64,000 nucleotides of DNA. Source: Histoplasma ohiense. Lineage: Eukaryota > Ascomycota > Eurotiomycetes > Onygenales > Ajellomycetaceae. The number at the start of each line of letters is the position of its first letter. Position 1 is the first letter of the stretch. The translations under genes and the position numbers were made by a program. Shown here piece after piece: positions 10,614 through 20,665 of the stretch. The notes under the pieces are model-generated. The model was not told where the DNA came from. It searched no databases and saw nothing but the letters and a program-made list of their open reading frames with translations. The stretch spans positions 6,262,001 to 6,326,000 of the forward strand of contig JAEVHH010000001.1 in assembly GCA_017607445.1 (NCBI GenBank). The letters run 5' to 3'.

Positions 10614-13600
10614 ATGGCGCAACTTGAGAGGTGTGATGAATTTCGCCTATTACAGGCCCTGAGCGACCTGCTGGACGGCAGACAAAGCCCATATCAGCAG
10701 TCATCTCAGCAAGGCACCACCCACTGGTACTTTGAGCGAGAGCTTCTTCGAGCCTTGGAGTATAGGGATAGCCGTCTTATGTTCGAGTTGTCTGACTTCC
10801 TCCATGTTAAAAAAAGTTTTGTTGGACTGTGTGAGCGACTGGACAGACTGGTGCAGCCTTCGATACGGAGTTACGCGGTGGACGATTCATTGTGTGCATA
10901 CCCCAACTTGTTAGCGTTAAAGATATTCTTGGAGCATCCGACACGCTCAAGAACTTTCAGCATGGCTAGTGGGCCACATCTAACACTATTCAGGTCTCCC
11001 CAAGATCCCCAGGAACTGTACACAGAGTTAGATTCATTGACAGTGGCGAATGATGCTGTGGTTTGCGCGCTGAAAACCGCTGCAATAAATTTAACGGGCG
11101 CCTCTCCAGACGCGGATTTCTATATATACAAGGATACTACAACACGGGATCGAGTTGTAACTGTTCTGAAGACCCTTTTCCAGAGTTTCCAATGTGAAAA
11201 TCACGAAATCAGGTTGGGGCTACCAGACAACCTCAACACGGTCACATCGCGCCAGCGAATTCATATGTGGTTGTCTCTCTGCTCAAATTCAGACAACTGG
11301 CAAGAAGCGCTGTGTGATCCACACGAGTACGTCTCACGGCTATTCCTAAATAAGCAGCAGTACTTAACTCAGCTTGTAGGGGCGGAGGCTTGTTCAATTG
11401 TACCGAAAACATCTGCAACCAGCTACAAGATCATTCAAATCATGGCAAGCGATTGCGTTTAGTTATAAACAGAGATGAGGTAGTCGGAACTTGGCACAGT
11501 ACTCTATCAGAAATCAGTGCCGATCCATCATCTGCAGTATCACTCGAGCAGATGATTCGTATGGCACCAGAAGACAGGTTTGCCCTATACAGGGAGAAGC
11601 AACTTTGGGCTCTTCAACTGGGCTACTACCTTCTCGATTTCTATGATACGCAGTGGGACTCTAAAAATATTCTTATTATGGAATCTACAGAATCCCGCAA
11701 TGATGGAGGGTTGCTTTATCTATCCTTTTCCTCAGCGCTTCCGGCGTCACCAGAGCTTCTGACCTTCGCCGTGGGGCACCCAGTTTTCGTATCCTTCGCA
11801 AAGATTCTCCTCGAAATCTATACCGCAGCGGACTTGCACATCGAAACTAGCCCATGTGACAGAAAAGAGAACATCAAACCCATATTCGAACTGTGGCAGA
11901 TGGTTGAAAAATTCACAAGCTTTCAGCAAGGTGATAATTCACGCTACACTCTTCGGCCAGACGATTATTATTTCCGCGCAGTACAAGGTTGTTTAAGAGT
12001 TCATAAACACATCGCTGATGCATTGAAAAGAAACATGCCGGAAAGAGAGGTGACCATTGCAATACGGGAGAATATCTACAGCCACGTTGTCAGTAACCTG
12101 GAGCGTGCCTTGGATATATGGCGAGGGAGGATTAGGAAACGACGTCGATCCGATTCTGTTCTTCCGAACCCTACTGTCTACAACAAGACAGGCGAGTCGA
12201 GAGCGCGAGATAAGAGTACCATTGCCGCCGTTCCAATGGCCTACCCTACTGTCGAAAAGGGCGCAATTGCAGTCCCCCCTAAGGAAGTGCTACCACCCAA
12301 AAAGAGGAAACGGCTGCTTGACTTGGGCACAGAACTTAATTTAAATCCATCATCTTGTAATTCAACCACAATGCGTCCGTGCATAACGTTCCTTATTATT
12401 TCCATACTTCATCCTCCTTACTAACATTTCTACCTTCAGCGAATATGGCAGAGCGATCTAAAGCACTTCCACCTCAGATTCATTTTGATGGTGCAGTTCC
12501 CACGTATCCGGAAGCTATAGCGTAAGACGAGGGCATTTATTTGTTACATTTTTTGGGTCGTTCCCAAACCTCCGCTGATGAAATTACGTCCACAGGGCAA
12601 GCGCACAAAAGATGGAATCGCTAATACGTTTTCGAGAGGATATTTTGCCTTACTCGGCAACAAATCGGGATTTACAGCCAGTTCGAATAGCGATCATCGA
12701 CACGGGTGTAGATATTAATCATCCCTATATATCGCACGGTTACGCACCAGAACGCAATGAGCCGGCGAATGTGGAGTTTCGTGACTATTCAGGGGCGGCC
12801 TCGCCCGTGCCAATTGACGAAGATGGGCATGGGACCTTCATTGCCGGTATTTTACTCCAACTCGCGCCGAACGCGGAGCTTTTTGTTGCTCGGATTGGAC
12901 ATACCAAAGACTCAATAGCGACTGATCCATCCGTGGATGCCAAAATGGAGCAAGTGAGCGTGTCCAGTTGTTAAGAATTTTTGTTCTGCTCATGGATAAC
13001 TAAATGGTGGCACTTAGGCTATCAAAGATGCCGTACAGTCGGACACTGACATAATATCAATGTCGTTCGGTCTCGATCAAGTGACCAGGAATTTGCGCGA
13101 GGCCATTACACTTGCCCTGAGCAAGCAGATAATCCTACTTGCCTCGGTGGGAAACTCAGGCAACAATCAGAGATTGCAATATCCAGCTCGGGAAGACCGT
13201 GTCTTCAAAATTTTCGCAACAGACCAATATGGCTACAAGGCTCGCATATGTCCTCCAGTAACTGAACCTCGGTACTCCTTTGGAATATTAGGCTGCGATG
13301 TCGAGTCCATATGGCCTATCGGTATACAGCCACCTGCTCTCTCTGCTAGGACAACCGAACACGAACCCTGGACAGTCTTGTCTGGAACGTCGGTGTCAAC
13401 CCCAATTGTCGCCGCACTAGTAGCAATTATATATGAATTCTACGACAAGAACAGATCGCTAATAGATCTGGGCGAGCATAGTGCTGGCCTCAAAACGATC
13501 AGTGCCGTACGTGAAATATTGGAATCGATAAGTTGTGTCTCTGACGAGCATAAATACAATTATTTGATTCCTGAGATCGGACACTACAACCCAGAAATGT

Positions 13601-13689
13601 TTGCAGTCAACAAGAAACAAGGCAGTTTTGATCGGATATCCTTCTTCGCAAATAAGCTAACAGAGATTATCCGCAAATCTCAAGTGTAG
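10614..13689 (+). CDS. DUF7580-like domain fused to subtilisin-like serine protease (S8)
   Basis: Exons 10614-11375, 11423-12356, 12440-12521, 12596-12953 and 13018-13689 give a continuous 935-residue protein; every junction keeps phase. Residues ~1-530 are alpha-helical and resemble the fungal DUF7580 domain (for example KQLWALQLGYYLLDFY, FVSFAKILLEIY), a module often seen in HeLo/STAND-like fungal proteins. A basic linker (RKRRR, PPKKRKR) follows. Residues ~600-930 are a peptidase S8 domain with the whole catalytic set: Asp628 (IIDTGVD), His671 (DGHGTFIAG), Asn758 (ASVGNSG) and Ser837 (SGTSVSTPIV). There is no signal peptide, so an intracellular protease is expected, unlike secreted nutritional subtilases. 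It converges on a gasdermin-like gene 68 bp away, which suggests a role as the activating protease of a regulated cell-death pair (inference from HET-Q2/HET-Q1). The DUF7580 assignment is from memory; the S8 call is firm. Confidence 0.88.
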
Positions 13690-13757
13690 TGCTCCGGTGC
13701 CAAGACGGAAATTCCTTGACAAAACAGCCCTTCAAATGCAGCCCTCTTTCCCTAGTG

Positions 13758-14663
13758 TCAACCTATCGTTGCCTGGATCATCAAGCACTGCTCTCCATCA
13801 CAATCATCAACACCGTTGATTTTAACATCCCTTTTCGGCAATAGGGCCCCAAAGTCGTCTGCCTCATATTTCACATCACCGATTTCGTATTCAGCATCTT
13901 TCTCGGCTTGGCTGCGTAGCCTCTCACGCAGAATATACGTATCCCCGGCGCTATTCAAGTCTGCACCTCCGAGGTGCTCTCCTAAAGAATAAAGCTTAGG
14001 ATACCAGCTAATGTGGAGTTTGCGCAATTGATACGCGAACACGAAACTATCTTGCGGCGTGCCCTGTAAATGGATATCTCCAGCGGTATTATACCCCGCC
14101 TCGGCCCCGATTTTCGCCGTCGGAACCCCTCCTGTCCCGGGATCGAGGGCCACCGTGGCCTCGAGCTTTGCCGCAATGTCCCTTTCAGCTACAGTGTCGT
14201 AAGTGGCTTTGCCCGGCTTGATAGCCGTCTTTATCCCCGTAATCATATACACCGTTCCCCCAAACAGCCGGTTCTCCCTTAGCCACTTCGACACCGCCGG
14301 AACCTGCGTGGCGGTTTGCTGCACGTATTCCGGATTTTCATCTAGCTCGATGAAGCTCGTCTCCAAGAGTGTGCCTTCCCATTTGCTCGTTTCTTTCTGA
14401 GAGTGTTTAGCTGATGCTTTCGCCGTTAGGAGCCCGAGAATATGCGCGAAAACGCCTGCGTTGGCGGCATTGCTGTCGACCCTGGAGACGCTCCACTCCG
14501 CAACCGCTGCTTTTCGAGGAATAAGCTTTCCCTCAAGCGGGAGCGGTTCAGCGAGACGCTGGTATGGGATTCTGGGGTTTACGATAACTTGCCCCAGCTT
14601 GATGAGATCATTTGGAGCGTACGCTGTCGTAGGAAGAATGAAATAAGTCTTCGGATGAGACAT
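13758..14663 (-). CDS. Fungal gasdermin-like pore-forming protein
   Basis: A single-exon gene encoding 301 residues without signal peptide or predicted transmembrane helix. The N-terminus (TYFILPTTAY, LIKLGQVIVNP) and the following alpha/beta layout (SKWEGTLLETSFIEL, WLRENRLFGGTVYMITGIK, SFVFAYQLRKLHISW) match my recollection of the fungal gasdermin family that includes RCD-1 of Neurospora and HET-Q1 of Podospora. The pore-forming part would span residues 1 to ~220. The last ~80 residues (YPKLYSLGEHL onward, charged, ending EQCLMIQATIG) correspond in position to the short inhibitory tail removed by protease in HET-Q1. Known family members permeabilise the plasma membrane and kill the cell when activated. 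The convergent neighbour is an S8 protease. Alternative: an unrelated fungal protein of similar length; the N-terminal pattern and context argue against it. Confidence 0.78.
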   Translation of the reverse strand: MSHPKTYFILPTTAYAPNDLIKLGQVIVNPRIPYQRLAEPLPLEGKLIPRKAAVAEWSVSRVDSNAANAGVFAHILGLLTAKASAKHSQKETSKWEGTLLETSFIELDENPEYVQQTATQVPAVSKWLRENRLFGGTVYMITGIKTAIKPGKATYDTVAERDIAAKLEATVALDPGTGGVPTAKIGAEAGYNTAGDIHLQGTPQDSFVFAYQLRKLHISWYPKLYSLGEHLGGADLNSAGDTYILRERLRSQAEKDAEYEIGDVKYEADDFGALLPKRDVKINGVDDCDGEQCLMIQATIG

Positions 14664-14694
14664 TGAGACGGGCTCGATCTGACGGGCTCAGGAG

Positions 14695-14731
14695 CTTTTT
14701 ATATATTTATATACATATATATTTATAAGTT
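14695..14731 (-). promoter_or_regulatory. AT-rich TATA-like block upstream of the gasdermin-like gene
   Basis: Alternating TATATA/TTTATA sequence lies 32-68 bp upstream of the gasdermin start codon on its strand, a plausible core promoter position. No factor site is demonstrable. Confidence 0.35.
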
Positions 14732-15329
14732 GTATATGAAAACTAAAATCCCTACACTGGATGGGCGCGGCTTGTTGGTATGCGATGCCTCCACAAACGC
14801 ACACGCACACACTCTCTCTCGATGGAATTTTTTTTTTTCTTTTCGAATGTCAGTATGCGGGGAAAAATTCCATCTCTTTTTTGAGCAAACCGACAACAAA
14901 TAACCCTGGTGTTGAATTTTCGGCAAGACCTCTGCTGAAAAATGAGGGGTAGACAGGGCACGACAGCCACGGAGGGCGGGCGGCCTATCAAATAGACTCA
15001 TTTCCCAACATCTGCAGCATACCATACATGGTAAGTCATATTGAAATGCGCAAGACCCATTTTGGCAATGCACCACTACTACTGATGACCAGGTGGAGGG
15101 GAATGACGGTCTTGATCCACCCAGCCATTGATCATGGCACAGCGACATCTCCAGCCATACAGCGTCAAATCAAGTGCAACGGGGACACGACAGGCGAGCT
15201 GAGTCTGAACAGTTCTTGGGTGGGGGGCTGCCAATCCTTGGCCTCGAACCGTACCCGAAGCCCACTTCAATTGCCTGCCCTAGACATAAATAGCTATACT
15301 AACTTGCCGTAGTGAACCCTCGACGATCA

Positions 15330-15432
15330 CGACAGGTAAGCGAGCCAGCAAGTCGGGAATTTGAACCGCGGTCAATCAATCCGCGCAGTGCGGAGGTGGG
15401 GGAGGAATCCCTTACACCCGCTACGGTAAGTG
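15330..15432 (-). other. Possible degenerate tRNA-derived sequence
   Basis: On the minus strand a B-box-like GGTTCAAATTCCC lies ~58 nt downstream of an A-box-like TAGCGGGTGTAAGG, next to a 19-nt homopolymer (15433-15451). The acceptor arms do not pair, so this is not a functional tRNA. It may be a SINE relic or chance. Confidence 0.2.
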
Positions 15433-16450
15433 TTTTTTTTTTTTTTTTTTTGCAAATAAATATGCATGGCGATCTCCATGCATCCATTATCACAAAAAGA
15501 AAGGTAAAGCTCGGGAAAATGCAATTTTGGAAAGGGCATCAATCATAGCATACCATATCTTCCACAGCACAACATCAGATATTTACTTCTCCATGCAAAG
15601 GGGGATGGATGGTGATTGGCGGTGATTGGCGGTGATTGACTCCCCCGCAAAGCCACAGGCGGTTATTCGGGTAACTTACGCACCAGCGCCGAAGAGGCTT
15701 GAAAGTTGATGGCAGGCTGTCGCTCTGTCGCTTGTCAGGGCATACATAACTGCATAAAACGCTGTCATGAGGCGTGCCAGGCCAGAAGAAGAAATCGCTT
15801 TGACCTTTTTTTAACTCCGGCCCCCCCCCCGGCAGTGCTGCGTACAACAAACCCGGCAGGCCAAACAAGAAAAAAAGGGGTTAGAGTTACAGTTAGAGAT
15901 GACCAGCCTAAAAAGAATAAGGCTAAAAATGACGCAAGATGGCGGAAAAGAAAGAAGGCAAAAAGAAGCCCGAAGACCAAAGAAACAAGCAAAGAAAAGA
16001 AAAGAAAAGAATAAAGAAATTTAAAGCTCCATCCATTCTCGCTAACCAACTATTTAGTTATACCAACTTACCAACTGAACTTTAAAAACTTAACTTACTT
16101 TTTTTAACTTAACTACTTGTTCACGAACGACTTACCCCACACTCAAAACAAAGCCCCGTAAAACGAAAAAGGAAAAAAAAAAAAAAAAGAAAGAAAAAGT
16201 ATTTCCCCGCACGTCAACTATCAACTAACGATCTACGATCTACATCAACCCGAATCCCAGATCCCAGCCCTGAGAAATAACAATAACAACATCATCAAAG
16301 AAAAGACATAGACATAGACATAGACAGATGATATATCCCTTCCACGCTAGCCCCCGCTCCCCAACAACCCCGGGTGAGGCATCAATATCTATATAACTAC
16401 TATCTCCCATCACCGCCATCATACATACCATCGTACCATACTAGACCATG

Positions 16451-16452
<2 letters not shown>

Positions 16453-16494
<42 letters not shown>
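16453..16494. repeat. (AT)n microsatellite
   Basis: About 21 perfect AT units, followed within 15 bp by a (GAAA)n array. Confidence 0.95.
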
Positions 16495-16496
<2 letters not shown>

Positions 16497-16507
16497 CCAG
16501 AAAAAAA

Positions 16508-16538
16508 GAAAAGAAAGAAAGAAAGAAAGAAAGAAAGA
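16508..16538. repeat. (GAAA)n microsatellite
   Basis: Seven or so GAAA units directly after the (AT)n array. Confidence 0.93.
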
Positions 16539-16654
16539 TTCCGAAGATGTCGATTGCCGATTACCGATTACCGCCGCTGGACCGCCCCATCAGTCAACAT
16601 ACATCCCCCCCCAAACCAAAGCACGTACCTAAAGTACAGAGTCGGAGTAGCAGT

Positions 16655-16680
16655 TAGATAGATAGATAGATAGATAGATA
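16655..16680. repeat. (TAGA)n microsatellite
   Basis: Six perfect TAGA units. Confidence 0.93.
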
Positions 16681-16886
16681 TGCCCAGCTAGACTCTTGAC
16701 CATTGACTACCGGTATAACATACAAGGCATACAAGGCATACAGCATACAGCATACAGTGAAGGTCCACGGGCAGTTAGGCAGCCCTTCCAAGGTTTATTA
16801 CCTAGGTATTATTTATAGTGTCACATGACATGTAAAGAATGTAAAAGGTTAAAAGGTTAAAAGGAGACATTTCAATAGATGGAGGG

Positions 16887-16926
16887 GTATTGTGTATTGT
16901 GTATTGTGTATTGTGTATTGTGTATT
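16887..16926. repeat. (GTATTGT)n tandem repeat
   Basis: A 7-bp unit repeated about five times, ending five bases before a TACGGAGTA motif at 16931-16939. Confidence 0.9.
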
Positions 16927-16954
16927 TGTGTACGGAGTATTGTATTCTCTATAA

Positions 16955-17016
16955 CCTATCCTATCCTATCCTATCCTATCCTATCCTATCCTATCTATTT
17001 CTATTTCTATTTCTAT
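16955..17016. repeat. (CCTAT)n then (CTATTT)n tandem repeats
   Basis: About eight CCTAT units passing into three CTATTT units. Confidence 0.93.
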
Positions 17017-17119
17017 TGCGCAATGCAATGCAGTGCAGTGCAATGCAGTGCAGGCAGTTCTTGAGAGAAAGGGATGGATGAATGGATGGTAAACAAAAAT
17101 CAAAAATAGTGAGTGAAAT

Positions 17120-17154
17120 TTATATATATGTATATATATATATATATATATATA
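17120..17154. repeat. (TA)n microsatellite
   Basis: An interrupted TA array with one G interruption. Confidence 0.93.
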
Positions 17155-17314
17155 GCTATCTCCACAGCCGGGGGGATATAGAAGTTTGAAACCTTTTCCA
17201 AAGATTTTTTTTATTTTTTTGGAAGGTAAGTTAAGTAATTAGAGTGTCATAAATTAAACTCATTTATGTATGTATGTATGTATGTACTGTACTGGACTGT
17301 ACAGTTGCAAGTTG

Positions 17315-17321
17315 CAACAGT

Positions 17322-17353
<32 letters not shown>
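17315..17353. repeat. (CAACAG)n tandem repeat
   Basis: About six units, not within a credible ORF. Confidence 0.9.
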
Positions 17354-17963
17354 ATAAACTTGAACTACTTTGGAATGGAACTACTAGTTAGTGTATATTG
17401 ATTAGAAGTAGAAGGAAGGCCGCAGAGGTTTCAAACTTCTTGCGTAGCACTGGATATATAATATATAATTCGATAGTATCTACCACCAGCAGTATCTACC
17501 ACCAGCAGCAGCAGCAGCAACTGTAGTAGTGTGTAGAAAGCAAGAAAGAACTAAAGGGATCAACACCCCACCCCACCCCACCCCACCCACGAACCCACAA
17601 GCACCCCACTCCGGTGGAATCTCACAATGAAGCGGGGTGAGAGAGATGTATACCATGTTATGTATGTATGTATGTAAGTAAGTATGCAAGGATAACTTTT
17701 GTCCTGGAGGTACTATACGTAATTTTCTTTTATATAGTTATATATATATATATACATAAACATGAATATATATATGTAATGTTCTTTTATATACTGGTAT
17801 GGTATGGGGTGTGGTTGGTCATGAGTGAAAATTAAATTAAAGAGGGCAGACGGAACGGGGGGATCAATCAACGTGGAAACCATGTTTAGAAGAGGGAGAA
17901 TAAAATAAACAAAGTAAAAAAATGTGAAAAGCACCATGGGTGTGTGTGATGGGCAGAACAATA

Positions 17964-18081
17964 AGCACGCACACACGCAAGCACGCAAGCACGCACGCAT
18001 GCAAGCACGCACGCACGCACGCACACAAGCACGCAAGCACGCAAGCACGCAAGCACGCAAGCACGCAAGCACGCAAGCACG

Positions 18082-18117
<36 letters not shown>
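17964..18117. repeat. (GCACGCAA)n / (CA)n compound microsatellite
   Basis: 154 bp of GCAC-based units ending in a pure (CA)n run. It stops 11 bp beyond the stop codon of the SLC6-type gene, so it probably lies in that gene's 3' untranslated region. Confidence 0.95.
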
Positions 18118-18122
<5 letters not shown>

Positions 18123-18128
18123 GAGAGG

Positions 18129-20222
18129 TCAGTGCTTCTCCTTCATCTGTTCCGTTTCCTCGACGGTCTCCTCAACGGCGCTGGTCTGGATCTCGACGGG
18201 GGGCAGGGTGACGCCGGGGGCGTAATGCTCGACCTTGCGGCGGCGGTCGGCGGGGAGGAGGACGCTCAGCGAACGCGGGACGACCAGACCCATGACAACG
18301 AGCAGCATAACGACGTTCGCGATGGAGAATGCGAAGATGTGCAGCGGGTCGTTGCGCAGCTTCTGGAACATCGGGTAGGCGAAGCCGACGATGATGGCCA
18401 GGATGGGGGCGGAGATGTACTTGAGCACGGGGCCCCAGTACACGGGGATGCGCCAGTTTTTGCCTGTGGCGACGACCATGTTGAGGTCGCGGGTGAGTTG
18501 GTTGCCCTGGTGGCGAGAGTGTTAGTGTTGCTTTTTTTTTTTTTATTATTATTATTTTCCAAGTGGCATGATAGATAGCATGAGCAGCAAGATGAAAGTG
18601 GGCGGGAAGAAAATGATTTCTTTCTTTCAAAAACTTACGGAGTAGAACGCCAGCCACCAGAAACGCTCAAGCAGCGGGGTGTTTGCCCAGAAACGGGGAG
18701 CGCGAGTGTCGGGGTTCTTGGCCAGGACCAGAGCAATAACAGAGGTGGCGATGAACAGACCAAAGCCCATGATTGCACCAGCCCAAGGGGTAGCGCCATG
18801 GCCGACGCCAATGCCAAGAATAATGGCGACGACGTAGCCGATGTTGTAGATGAGGAAGGGGATTCTGCCGACTTGGCCGACGACTTCCTTGTAGCGGTAG
18901 AGGGTGGTGACGGCGATGCACTCGGAGAAGGCCATGAAGAGGAGCGAGAAGTTGTTGAGCCAGGTGTCGACGGCGTCGAGGAGGTAGAAGCCGAAGCGAG
19001 TGCAGTAGAGGAGCGACAGAAGGAAGGAGATGATGATGACGATGGTGCAGACGACGGTACGCGGGACCTTTTTGCCCCAGTCGGTGTCGCAGATGAGCGT
19101 GACCACCGACTCGACGAGGGCGTAGGCCGAGCTGAGACCGACCAGCATGATGGTGAAGAAGAACACGACGCCCCAGAAGGCGGACGCAGGCATCTCGGAC
19201 ACGGCCAGCGGGTAGGTCAGGAAGCCGACGGTGAAGGTCCCGAGCTTGTCACCCGCTTCAGGCTTCAGGCCGAGGAAGCCGACGATGCCGAAGACGGCGA
19301 AGGCACCGATGACCTCGTAGGCCGAGTTGGAGCAGGCAACGATGATGGAGTCCTGGACGGCATTGGCGAAGGTGGGATTGTAGGAGGCGAAGGCGGTGAA
19401 GTAGCCGAAGCCCACGCCAGTGGAGAAGAAGATCTGACCGGCGGCGGCCTGCCAGATCTGCCCGGAGGACAGCTTCCAGCTGTCCCAGTGGGCCACGTAC
19501 ATCTTGATGCCGTCGACGGCGTTGGGGAGCGAGACGCCGCGGCCGAGGAGGACGAAGATCATCACGATGGGCAGGCCCATGGTGAAGTAGACGACGCGGC
19601 CGGAGAGGCCGACGCCCTTGAACATGCAGAGGTAGACGACGAACCAGACGAAGGCGGCCCAGCCGACGGTCTCGCCGACGAGGCCGGTGCCCGGGTAGCT
19701 GGCGTACTTGAGGACGGACTTGCCGTCGTCAGAGTACTCGCCGGGAACGGGGGCGATGTTGGCGATGACGTCCTTCATGTAGAACTCCTGGCCCCTGCCG
19801 GCCCAGGCCTGCGGGGTGTAGAAGGCGTGGCGGAAGTAGATCATGACCCAGGCGAGGATGGCGACGTAGTAGGTGCACACCATGTAGCCGGTGAGGATGG
19901 TGCCGATGCCGACGCCGCGGGCGTGCTTGCTGATGGTGTTGAAGGCGATGACGCCGCCACCGCGGGCAGCCTGGCCGATTGAGATCTCAAGGATGAGCAG
20001 CGGGATGGCCAGGAAGATGAGGGAGATGAAGTAGGGGAGGAACCACTGCAGGCCGTTGTTCTCGAAGACCACGGAAGGGTAGCGCAGGATGTTTCCAAGG
20101 CCGACAGCGCCGCCCATGGCCGCCAGCACGAAGGAGGCGCGATTGGGCCATTGGTCACGGCCGTCGGCGGCCTTTTGGGCGTCCGGGGCGAGGACGTTGA
20201 GGACCTTTTTGAAGACGTTCAT
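18129..20222 (-). CDS. SLC6-type sodium:neurotransmitter symporter family transporter
   Basis: Exons 20222-18639 and 18506-18129 (intron 132 bp, joining AFYS to GNQLTRDLN) encode 653 residues. The sequence shows the family's first-helix signature region (GGAVGLGNILRYPSVVFENNG, residues ~35-55), about twelve hydrophobic segments, conserved cores such as GQIFFSTGVGFGYFTAFASYN and ALVESVVTLICD, and a charged cytoplasmic C-terminus (ETEQMKEKH). SLC6 proteins couple Na+ (and often Cl-) gradients to uptake of amino acids or their derivatives across the plasma membrane; fungal members are little studied and the substrate is unknown. The start at MNVFKKVL was preferred over an in-frame ATG 28 codons upstream, because that extension is proline-rich and comes from a homopyrimidine leader. 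Codon use is strongly C/G-ending, suggesting high expression. Confidence 0.9.
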
Positions 20223-20665
20223 GGTGGGCGAATTGGGGGGGGATGAGGAGGGATGAGGAGGGAGGGGGGAGGGGGGAGGGGGCCCCTTTTTGAGGGAGCA
20301 GGCCACGTGCTATTGGAGCGAAGCTGGGAAGGGAGAGGGAGAGGATCCTCGAAGCATGGAGGAGGAGGAGGAGGAGGAGGAGGAATAGGAGGAATAGGCG
20401 GGAGGACGGGCAGCAGGAGAGAGTAAGAACAAGAGCGCGGGAGAAACAGGGCAGCGCCAGGCTTAAATGAAGAAGCGGCAGAAGGGGGGAAGAAGAAGGG
20501 AGAGAACAAGTGACAGCAGCAGGGACAGGGGACAGGGACAGGGAACACGGCCCTGGTAGGGGGGAGTGAGAACGGGGGGCGGTTATATAGGGAGAGGATA
20601 GAGGAGGAGGAGGAGGAGTAGTAGGAGGAGTAATAGCAGTAGAAGTAGGAGTAGGAGTAGGAGCA
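20223..20665 (-). promoter_or_regulatory. Homopyrimidine leader/promoter of the SLC6-type gene
   Basis: About 440 bp directly upstream of the start codon is almost pure C+T on the coding strand, with GGA/GAG repeats on the plus strand. Pyrimidine-rich leaders are common upstream of well-expressed fungal genes. The transcript start cannot be located. Confidence 0.45.

Larger units (their letters stand above)
14664..18128. other. Microsatellite-rich gene desert
   Basis: 3.5 kb with no supportable gene. It holds at least nine simple-repeat arrays (listed separately), homopolymer runs and a possible degenerate tRNA-like stretch at 15330-15432. ORFs here translate to repeats such as YIYIYI or CVCVCV. 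Confidence 0.6.

Noticed and set aside
10614..12424. The DUF7580-like region as a gene separate from the S8 protease
   Set aside because: Introns at 12357-12439 and 12522-12595 join the two halves in phase with good splice sites, whereas the alternative leaves the S8 part without a proper start.
17713..18118. Cysteine/valine/alanine-rich open frames
   Set aside because: They are translations of the (GCACGCAA)n and (CA)n repeat, not proteins.
18798..19982. 394-codon open frame on the plus strand
   Set aside because: It lies exactly antisense to the SLC6-type transporter; its acidic, repetitive composition is what C/G-ending codons give on the opposite strand.
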